A stretch of 13,939 nt of DNA. Origin: an uncultured Lacibacter sp. (GTDB taxonomy: Bacteria > Bacteroidota > Bacteroidia > Chitinophagales > Chitinophagaceae). The notes below the pieces were generated by a model. The model was not told the DNA's origin. It made no database searches and worked only from the letters and a program-made list of their open reading frames with translations. Location: assembly GCF_946479605.1 (NCBI RefSeq), contig NZ_CAMLGT010000079.1, forward strand, positions 1 through 13,939. Reading direction: 5' to 3'. A program made the position numbers and the translations under genes. The stretch's first letter is position 1, and each line of letters opens with the position of its first letter. Of this stretch, positions 7,104 to 13,080 are shown one piece after another.

Positions 7104-8075
7104 ATGAACAAAAACTGGTTACCTGGAATTGCCTCTTTACTGATGTTGGGATTGGCAGCGTTTTCCTTTACCAACAAAAAAAACAACGGCAGTAAAGCTG
7201 CAGTAGCAAAGATCAGGACCATTGTTATTGATGCCGGACATGGTTTCAGGGGAACAATCGGTACAAGACATGGCTCTTTCGGAACAGAAGTTTCGGAAGA
7301 CCAGATTTCATACGAAGTTTCAAAAAGATTAGTGGCGGCTCTGCAGAAAGAATTGCCCGATGTGAAAGTTATTGAATCAAGACCCACTGTTTATTTTGTA
7401 GAAAACAAGGCAAGAGCTGAATTTGCTAACAGTAATAAAGGCGACCTGTTCGTTTCCATTCACTGCAATTATGCCCCCAAACTGAGAGAAGTAGTAAAAA
7501 CAGGTACACGTAAAGAAACCTATTACGTTACCACCGGAAAAGGCAAAAGCAAGAAAAGAGTAAAGAAAACAAGAACAGTTCCTGTTTACAGAACTACTTA
7601 CCACACCAATCCTGCACATGGCACAGAAACCTACGTGTTTGCAGCGCATAAGCAGGACGATAAGGAAGAATTTATTCTTGAGAACGGTAACGTTTTTAAT
7701 AACGAAGAAGATGATGGCAGCTTGAACGTAAACATCAACGATCCCATAGTTAAGCAACAGGTGGCACTCTGGACCAAGCAATTCTTTGGCAACAGCGTAA
7801 AACTGGCCTCCATGGTGGAAGAAGACTTTGCCGGCATCGGTCGTTTCAGCCGTGGTGTAAAGCAGCGCCAGGTGGGGATATGGGTATTACAGGCTACAGC
7901 CATGCCCAGTATTTTGATTGAATTGGGTTTCCTGTCACATCGGCCTGAAGAAGAATTCTTGATGAGTGAAGCCGGTCAGCAGCAAATGGCAGAAAGTATT
8001 TCACGTTCCATAAAGCGGTATAAAGAGCTGGTAGAAAAACCTACCGTGCAAAATGCACCCAACAAACTGCCGTAA
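7104..8075 (+). CDS. N-acetylmuramoyl-L-alanine amidase (Amidase_3 family)
   Basis: This zinc enzyme is expected to cut the bond between N-acetylmuramic acid and the peptide stem in periplasmic peptidoglycan. The 323-aa product begins MNKNWLPGIASLLMLGLAAF, a signal peptide or membrane anchor. The catalytic domain starts at IRTIVIDAGHG (zinc ligand His46). GTEVSEDQISYEV supplies the glutamate ligand (Glu65 by alignment). FVSIHCN holds His120. IELGFLSH holds catalytic Glu273. Between SIHCN and GTETYVF (173-179) there is a basic insertion of about 40 residues including TGKGKSKKRVKKTRT. A second acidic, Asn-rich stretch (about 186-212) follows. ATG at 7104 is preferred over GTG at 7059, which would precede the signal peptide with a polar stretch. 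No LysM or SPOR domain is present. The gene is divergent from lptD and followed 113 bp later by mlaD. Confidence 0.94.
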   Translation: MNKNWLPGIASLLMLGLAAFSFTNKKNNGSKAAVAKIRTIVIDAGHGFRGTIGTRHGSFGTEVSEDQISYEVSKRLVAALQKELPDVKVIESRPTVYFVENKARAEFANSNKGDLFVSIHCNYAPKLREVVKTGTRKETYYVTTGKGKSKKRVKKTRTVPVYRTTYHTNPAHGTETYVFAAHKQDDKEEFILENGNVFNNEEDDGSLNVNINDPIVKQQVALWTKQFFGNSVKLASMVEEDFAGIGRFSRGVKQRQVGIWVLQATAMPSILIELGFLSHRPEEEFLMSEAGQQQMAESISRSIKRYKELVEKPTVQNAPNKLP

Positions 8076-8121
8076 GTAATGAAAATGAACAGTTTTTAAC
8101 AGCTGTTTGAACTCTTATTCA

Positions 8122-8150
8122 TTGCAGCGCTTAAACATTTCTTATTTTTG
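8122..8150 (+). promoter_or_regulatory. Predicted promoter for mlaD-ostA
   Basis: TTG at 8122-8124 and TATTTTTG at 8143-8150 are separated by 18 bp. This is the best -33/-7 pair in the window by Bacteroidota consensus. Transcription would begin near 8155-8158, giving a leader of about 33 nt that opens with the hairpin at 8157-8176. It suggests mlaD-ostA can be transcribed independently of the amidase gene. Confidence 0.55.
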
Positions 8151-8156
8151 GCCGGA

Positions 8157-8176
8157 GGAAGCAACAAAATGCTTCC
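8157..8176 (+). promoter_or_regulatory. Hairpin at the predicted 5' end of the mlaD mRNA
   Basis: GGAAGC (8157-8162) pairs perfectly with GCTTCC (8171-8176) around an 8-base A-rich loop. It sits at or within two bases of the predicted transcription start, leaving a 12-nt unpaired spacer before the mlaD ATG. By analogy with known 5'-terminal stems it may stabilise the mRNA; a regulatory role is also possible. There is no T-tract, so it is not a terminator. Confidence 0.45.
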
Positions 8177-8188
8177 CTTTCACCAACA

Positions 8189-9178
8189 ATGAAAGTTTCA
8201 AACGAAACCAAAGTAGGCGCCTTAACCGTAATCGCTGTTACCCTTCTTGTTCTTGGATTCAATTTTTTGAAGGGTAAAACAATCCTTAAAAAATCGAATG
8301 TGCTCTATGCCCGTTTCCCCGATGTACTGGCACTCGAGCCATCAAACCAGGTAAAGATCAAAGGTTACCGCATCGGGAATGTGTACAAGATCAATAAGCT
8401 TGATAAAGATGTGAGTGAAGTGGTGGTAGTCATTAACCTGCTTGACGATGTAAATATCCCCAGCAATTCTGTGGCAGTGATCAACAGCAGCCTCACCGGT
8501 AATGCTTCCATCACAATTCTTCCTGGCGATGCAAAAACATTTTTAGCCAAAGGCGATACACTGCAAAGCAGCAGCAATCCCGATATTCTTTCAAAGGTTA
8601 TGACAACCATTGATCCGGTAATGGCCAATGTAAAACAAGCTGTGGATTCATTGAAACTGCTGCTGGGCAATGTAAACAGTATGTTTGATGAACATACGAA
8701 GAGCAACCTGAAACATACTATTGCCAATTTAAAAACCACATCCGATAATTTATCGGTAATGCTCAACAGCAAGAACGGTGCGTTGGCAAAAACATTAACT
8801 AATGTAGAAACATTCACCACTAATCTTAATACCAACAACGAAAAGCTGAACACAACAATTGATAACCTCAAGAACACATCGCAGAAGTTATCGGAAGTGC
8901 AGATCAAAGAAACAGTAGCCAATCTTAACAACACCATCACACAATTACAGGGAATTTTGCAGAAAGCCAATAAAGGCGAAGGTTCACTTGGTATGCTCAT
9001 TAACGATCCCAAACTTTATAATAACCTCCAGAATACAAGCCGCAGTCTTAACATTCTGCTGGATGATTTCAAACTTCATCCAAAACGTTATGTAAACTTC
9101 TCTGTATTTGGGAAAAAAGATAAAACAGAACCGCTCAAAGCACCATTGGCCGATAGCATCAATAACAATCAAAAATAA
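8189..9178 (+). CDS. MCE-domain lipid transport protein, MlaD family
   Basis: MCE proteins bind lipids and form hexameric rings or tubes carrying lipid between inner and outer membranes. The 329-aa product has a single N-terminal transmembrane segment (about 10-27). One MCE domain follows at about 38-114: VLYARFPDVLALEPSNQVKIKGYRIG, then the NSSLTGNASITILPG strand pair. A long helical, Asn/Leu/Thr-rich region (about 140-260) has heptad-like spacing and probably forms a coiled-coil barrel. The C-terminal block GEGSLGMLINDPKLYNNL and HPKRYVNFSVFGKK is typical of Bacteroidota members. The matching permease and ATPase (MlaE, MlaF) are not in this window. The stop TAA is followed without spacing and in the same frame by the ostA-like gene, so the two are surely co-transcribed. 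It may serve phospholipid rather than LPS traffic; the neighbourhood does not decide. Confidence 0.93.
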   Translation: MKVSNETKVGALTVIAVTLLVLGFNFLKGKTILKKSNVLYARFPDVLALEPSNQVKIKGYRIGNVYKINKLDKDVSEVVVVINLLDDVNIPSNSVAVINSSLTGNASITILPGDAKTFLAKGDTLQSSSNPDILSKVMTTIDPVMANVKQAVDSLKLLLGNVNSMFDEHTKSNLKHTIANLKTTSDNLSVMLNSKNGALAKTLTNVETFTTNLNTNNEKLNTTIDNLKNTSQKLSEVQIKETVANLNNTITQLQGILQKANKGEGSLGMLINDPKLYNNLQNTSRSLNILLDDFKLHPKRYVNFSVFGKKDKTEPLKAPLADSINNNQK

Positions 9179-11113
9179 TTGAACGTGTTTTTTCGCCTTG
9201 GTTTACTGTGCTGTGTGCTTTTTTGTGTGAATGTGGTAACTGCCCAGCAGAAAAAACCACTTCCCCGCCCATCGCAGTCAAGTGATACGGTGCGTGTGGT
9301 GGAAATTTTGAAAACCAACCGTTTCGATTTCAAGACCATTGATTCCGTTACACAACTGCAGATACTTGTTGGCAACGTACACATACGCCAAGGTGCCACT
9401 TTATTCTGGGCCGATAGTGTGGTGTACAACGAAAAAACAAACTTCATGCAGGCCTATGGCAACGTGCATATCAACGATGCCGATTCTGTCAACATCTATT
9501 CGCAATACCTGCAGTACGATGGTGCAAAAAAATTAGCCACTTTTCGTGATAAAGTAAAACTGAGCGATGGGAACAGCACGCTCTACACCGATGAGATGGA
9601 CTATGATATGAACGGCAAAGTGGGCACTTACCGTAACGGTGGACGTATTGACAGTAAACAAACCACGCTCTACAGCCGTGAAGGGTTTTATTATGCCGAT
9701 ATTAAAGACGTATACTTTGTTGGCGATGTAAAAATGAGCGATCCTGAAGTGGCGCTGGCAAGTGATTCGCTTTTATACAACACAGGCAGCCAGGTGGCAA
9801 CCTTCATTGCTCCTACTACCATCAAATCGGGCAACTCAGTCATTAATACTAGAGAAGGCTATTATGATCTGAAGTTCAAGAAAGCAAAATTCGGCAGCCG
9901 TTCACGCATGCAAGACAGTACATCAACCATGATAGCCGATGATTTTGCATTTGATGATAAAACAGGTTTTGGCGAAGCAAAAGGAAATGTACAATACAAA
10001 GACACGGCACAGGGTGCATTACTCTTCAGCAACCGGGTGTTCTTTAATAAAATAAAAAAGAACTTTCTGGCAACAGAAAAACCGGTGATGGTTGTGGTGC
10101 AGAATAAAGATTCTGTATTTATTGCTGCCGATACCATTTACTCCGGTTTAATGAAAGACCTGGCGCAAATGAAAAACGGATACATCCGTGCATTTGATAC
10201 CATAACAGGCACACAGATCATAAAAGTTGATTCTGTTTTAAAAAATGATAGTGCAGTTGCGTTGATCAAACAAGATTCGTTGCTGGTAACAGACAGTAAC
10301 AGCGTTGTATTGAAAGACAGCATTCCCGTTGCACCTGTTACCGATAGTATCGCCAAACCGGCAACTGAAAAACCGGTGATCACCGCAAAAAAAGAAAATA
10401 GAAAAGATAATCCTCCTCCACCGCTCCGTGATAAACCAAAGCTTGAGCTCACCAACGATTCCATACCTGCATTTGACAGCAGTAAAGTTGTAGCAATCGA
10501 TTCCTCGCTGATTAGAAAAAAAAGACCGAAAGAAGAAACCGATACACTCCGCTTTATCACTGCATTCCGGAATGTGCGTATTTATAACGATTCGTTACAG
10601 GCTGTTGGCGATAGTGTGTTCTACTCGGGAGTGGATAGTGTGTTTGAAATGTACCATGATCCGATTGTATGGAGCAAGGGCAGCCAGGTTACAGGCGATA
10701 CCATTTTTGTTTTCACCGAAAACAGAAAACCAAAACGGCTGTATGTGTTTGAAAACGGGTTGCTGATACAACATGTAAAAGAAACAGCCGGTTTTTATAA
10801 CCAGATCAAAGGCCGAACTCTCAATGGTTACTTTATTGATGGCGAACTTGATTTTGTAAAAGCAAAAGGAACGGCTGAAAGTATTTATTATATACAGGAC
10901 GATGATAGTGCTTACGTGGGTATGACAAGAATGGTAGCCGATATGATCGACATTCATTTTAAAGAACGCAGCCCGCAAAAAATAAAATACAGCAGCTCGG
11001 TTAAAGGCACTACCTACCCTATCCGCCAGTTACCGGATGATAAGAAAAAACTGCAGAACTTTAAATGGCTTGAAAGCAGAAGACCAAAAACAAAACTGGA
11101 ACTGTTTCTGTAA
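9179..11113 (+). CDS. OstA-like (LptA-type) periplasmic protein with low-complexity insertion
   Basis: The 644-aa product has a signal peptide (1-22, ending VVTAQ) and an extended series of beta-jellyroll units as in OstA/LptA, which form the periplasmic bridge for LPS. Repeats of the form LVGNVHIRQGATLFWADSVVYN, AYGNVHINDADSVNIYSQYLQY and FVGDVKMSDPEVALASDSLLY are clear between 60 and 340. Residues about 345-457 are a low-complexity linker rich in Asp-Ser, Lys and Pro, including NPPPPLRDKPK. The jellyroll resumes at RFITAFRNVRIYNDSLQAVGDSVFYSG. E. coli LptA is 185 aa, so this is a much longer form, as is usual in Bacteroidota. There is no ATG near the N-terminus: TTG at 9179 or GTG at 9185 must start it, and both leave the signal peptide intact. 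The preceding in-frame codon is the mlaD stop. With lptD nearby, LPS transport is the likely role. Confidence 0.9.
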   Translation: MNVFFRLGLLCCVLFCVNVVTAQQKKPLPRPSQSSDTVRVVEILKTNRFDFKTIDSVTQLQILVGNVHIRQGATLFWADSVVYNEKTNFMQAYGNVHINDADSVNIYSQYLQYDGAKKLATFRDKVKLSDGNSTLYTDEMDYDMNGKVGTYRNGGRIDSKQTTLYSREGFYYADIKDVYFVGDVKMSDPEVALASDSLLYNTGSQVATFIAPTTIKSGNSVINTREGYYDLKFKKAKFGSRSRMQDSTSTMIADDFAFDDKTGFGEAKGNVQYKDTAQGALLFSNRVFFNKIKKNFLATEKPVMVVVQNKDSVFIAADTIYSGLMKDLAQMKNGYIRAFDTITGTQIIKVDSVLKNDSAVALIKQDSLLVTDSNSVVLKDSIPVAPVTDSIAKPATEKPVITAKKENRKDNPPPPLRDKPKLELTNDSIPAFDSSKVVAIDSSLIRKKRPKEETDTLRFITAFRNVRIYNDSLQAVGDSVFYSGVDSVFEMYHDPIVWSKGSQVTGDTIFVFTENRKPKRLYVFENGLLIQHVKETAGFYNQIKGRTLNGYFIDGELDFVKAKGTAESIYYIQDDDSAYVGMTRMVADMIDIHFKERSPQKIKYSSSVKGTTYPIRQLPDDKKKLQNFKWLESRRPKTKLELFL

Positions 11114-11181
11114 GAGTAATTGTGCAGGCAGCACATGTGAACGAACACTTCAGCAGTAAAAATCACTTTTCCCCATCTGCT

Positions 11182-11189
11182 TATATTTG
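11182..11189 (+). promoter_or_regulatory. TATATTTG box just before nhaA
   Basis: The sequence matches TAnnTTTG exactly but ends only three bases before the ATG at 11193. If active it would give a leaderless or nearly leaderless nhaA mRNA. There is no -33 TTG at the usual spacing, and no terminator separates nhaA from ostA 79 bp upstream. It could therefore be chance, with nhaA read through from the upstream operon. Confidence 0.35.
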
Positions 11190-11192
11190 CAG

Positions 11193-12353
11193 ATGCCATT
11201 GAAGTTTTTAAAGCAGACATTTATTTCGCCGTTACTTGAACTATTACACGATAGTCGTGCAGTAGGCATCATTCTGCTCATTTGCACCGTAGCATCACTC
11301 CTCATCAGCAATACTGCATTCGGCCCGGCCTACCTCAGTTTCTGGAATAAAGAAATACATCTTGGCCATTTTCTTCCTCACACAGTACTGCACTGGATCA
11401 ACGATGGATTGATGGCCTTATTTTTTTTCCAGGTGGGCATGGAAATAAAACGTGAAATGGTTTCAGGCGAACTTTCATCGATCAAACAATCCATACTACC
11501 TATAGCAGGCGCATTTGGCGGCATGCTGGTGCCTGCACTCATCTTTACCTTATTCAACAAAGGAACAGCATATGAACATGGTTGGGGCGTGCCCATGGCA
11601 ACAGATATTGCTTTTTCATTAGGCATTGCCTCTTTACTGTCGAACCGTGTACCGCTGGCATTAAAAATATTTCTTACTGCACTTGCTATTATTGATGACC
11701 TGGGTGCGATTGTTGCCATTGCTGTTTTTTATACCAGCACCATTAAATTCATTTATCTATTCAGCGGAATAGGTTTGTTTGGTTTACTGTTGCTGCTTAC
11801 ACGATTGAAAGTAAAATTTGGTTTCTGGAATTTTCTACTGGGTGGAGCATTGTGGTTCTGCTTTCTTAACTCCGGTGTACATGCTACAATTGCAGGCGTG
11901 TTATTTGCCTTCACTATTCCAATAAATAACCTCGATAAAATTGAACACGCCTTACACAACTATGTCAACTTCCTCATCATCCCCATCTTTGCACTGGCAA
12001 ATACAGCCATCATTATTCCAGCTGGTTTTTCAGAACACATCACCAATAAACTGAGTATCGGTATCATTACCGGGTTGGTTATTGGCAAACCCTTGGGTAT
12101 TGTTGCTTTTTGCTGGGTGTTGGTAAAATTAAAGATCGGGGAACTGGCCAAAGGCATTAACTGGAAGCACATGACTGGTCTTGGTTTACTGGCTGGTATT
12201 GGCTTTACCATGAGTATTTTTATTTCTATGCTTGCTTTTAAGGATTCCTTCACACAGGATATCAGCAAAATGGCCGTTATGGTAGCGTCAGTTCTTGCAA
12301 TCGCACTTGGATATGCCTGGTTTAAATTTTTCATAAAAGAACAACAAGAATAA
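11193..12353 (+). CDS. nhaA: Na+/H+ antiporter NhaA
   Basis: This inner-membrane antiporter exports one Na+ (or Li+) for two H+ and helps control cytoplasmic pH and sodium. The 386-aa product has about 12 hydrophobic segments and all key residues of the family. NDGLMALFFFQVGMEIKRE is the signature at 70-88. ATDIAFSLG holds Asp138. ALAIIDDLGAI holds the Asp168/Asp169 pair (Asp163/Asp164 in E. coli). His230 in VHATIAG matches the E. coli pH-response His225, and Lys299 in GKPLGI matches Lys300. ATG at 11193 is chosen: it gives the usual N-terminal length before GIILL, and the next in-frame Met is at residue 74. TTG at 11187 lies inside the promoter-like box. The next gene starts 42 bp downstream with no terminator between, so the two are probably co-transcribed. 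Confidence 0.97.
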   Translation: MPLKFLKQTFISPLLELLHDSRAVGIILLICTVASLLISNTAFGPAYLSFWNKEIHLGHFLPHTVLHWINDGLMALFFFQVGMEIKREMVSGELSSIKQSILPIAGAFGGMLVPALIFTLFNKGTAYEHGWGVPMATDIAFSLGIASLLSNRVPLALKIFLTALAIIDDLGAIVAIAVFYTSTIKFIYLFSGIGLFGLLLLLTRLKVKFGFWNFLLGGALWFCFLNSGVHATIAGVLFAFTIPINNLDKIEHALHNYVNFLIIPIFALANTAIIIPAGFSEHITNKLSIGIITGLVIGKPLGIVAFCWVLVKLKIGELAKGINWKHMTGLGLLAGIGFTMSIFISMLAFKDSFTQDISKMAVMVASVLAIALGYAWFKFFIKEQQE

Positions 12354-12395
12354 CCATGGCATCATTTTAGGTTGATTGCAGTTAATTCAACAACC

Positions 12396-12857
12396 ATGAT
12401 GCGCAGATACTTTTCTCTTTTATTTTTTCTGATGATGTGTGCAGGTATTAACGTGCATGCACAATCAAAACACCAGGCAGGTGTACGTCTCGGCAGTTAC
12501 GACCAGGTTGTTTCAACGGGTTTTACCTATCGTTATCATTTTAACAATGGGAAAGCGATGGAAGCAATATTGAACATGCGTGAAAACATTGCATTAGGCG
12601 CCCTGTACGAAGTATTTAAACCCATCACTGCAGTTCCCAACCTGCAATGGTTCTATGGAGGTGGTGCTTATGTTGGGTTCAGTGGCTTCGATAATTTTGG
12701 TATTGCAGGTATTGCAGGTGTCGATTATCAATTCACAGCTGTTCCTGTAAATCTTTCGATCGACTGGAAGCCTGAGTTGAATTTTATTGAAGCAGTTCGT
12801 TTCCGTGCATCAACGGTTGCAGTATCGGTTCGCTTTGCATTTCCTTCTAAAAAATAA
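12396..12857 (+). CDS. Small secreted barrel-like protein (153 aa), function unknown
   Basis: ATG codons at 12396 and 12399 are adjacent; either gives a signal peptide ending INVHA before QSKHQAG (about residue 23). An in-frame TTG at 12372 would add eight residues and is unlikely. The mature part has short amphipathic strands with Gly, Tyr and Phe (GVRLGSYDQVVSTGFTYRYHF, LQWFYGGGAYVGFSGF, VAVSVRFAF), consistent with an outer-membrane beta-barrel of about eight strands. I do not recognise a named family. It follows nhaA by 42 bp and ends 22 bp before a strong terminator, so it closes the rightward unit. A role alongside NhaA is not implied by the sequence. Confidence 0.78.
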   Translation: MMRRYFSLLFFLMMCAGINVHAQSKHQAGVRLGSYDQVVSTGFTYRYHFNNGKAMEAILNMRENIALGALYEVFKPITAVPNLQWFYGGGAYVGFSGFDNFGIAGIAGVDYQFTAVPVNLSIDWKPELNFIEAVRFRASTVAVSVRFAFPSKK

Positions 12858-12879
12858 TTTGTTTCTTGGTTTCTGGTCT

Positions 12880-12904
12880 GGCCTGATGTTCATCAGGCCT
12901 TTTT
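12880..12904 (+). terminator. Rho-independent terminator
   Basis: A perfect 8-bp stem GGCCTGAT/ATCAGGCC (12880-12887 and 12892-12899) with a GTTC loop is followed by five T residues. It lies 22 bp after the stop of the small barrel-like gene and separates it from nnr. Confidence 0.93.
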
Positions 12905-12931
12905 GTATTGATAGCAATTGTAATTTTAGTG

Positions 12932-12979
12932 TATGAAATAACATGTGACCAAAAAGCAATAAACACTCACACATGAAAT
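12932..12979 (+). repeat. Upstream copy of the nnr start-region direct repeat
   Basis: ATAACATGTGACCAAAA (12938-12954) and the following A-rich stretch to ACACATGAAAT (to 12979) resemble 13038-13080 at an offset of exactly 100 bp. This copy cannot start nnr: its ATG at 12973 reads ATG-AAA-TGA, the ATG at 12943 reads ATG-TGA, and one at 12933 reads ATG-AAA-TAA. Confidence 0.6.
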
Positions 12980-12981
12980 GA

Positions 12982-13035
12982 GCCATAAAAATTAACGAGC
13001 AACTTATAACAAAAAGCGACGTGATTTTTTATGGC
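12982..13035. repeat. Inverted repeat between the two leader copies
   Basis: GCCATAAAAA at 12982-12991 is the exact reverse complement of TTTTTATGGC at 13026-13035, with a 34-bp AT-rich loop. As RNA it would form a 10-bp stem that hides the ATG at 13031 and brings the two direct repeat copies close together. No T-tract follows. Confidence 0.45.
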
Positions 13036-13080
13036 GAATAACATGTGGCCAAAAGCAACAAAAAAGATACACATGAAAAT
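13030..13080 (+). repeat. Downstream copy of the nnr start-region direct repeat
   Basis: ATAACATGTGGCCAAAA (13038-13054) then an A-rich stretch leads to ACACATGAAAAT, which includes the nnr start codon at 13073. In this copy ATGs at 13031 and 13043 are in frame with nnr and could serve as alternative starts adding 14 or 10 residues. Confidence 0.6.

Noticed and set aside
8365..9012. 215-codon open frame antisense to mlaD
   Set aside because: The plus strand encodes a clear MCE-family protein with conserved blocks; the antisense product is Leu/Ser-rich with no family features and is a by-product of codon use.
10138..10560. 140-codon frame antisense to the ostA-like gene
   Set aside because: It covers the low-complexity linker of the OstA-like protein; the Ser/Leu-rich product reflects the complement of Asp-Ser and Lys codons.
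11134..11141. Palindrome CACATGTG between ostA and nhaA, similar to the ACATGTG in the nnr leader repeat
   Set aside because: Only a short core is shared and no spacing or flanking similarity supports a common operator.
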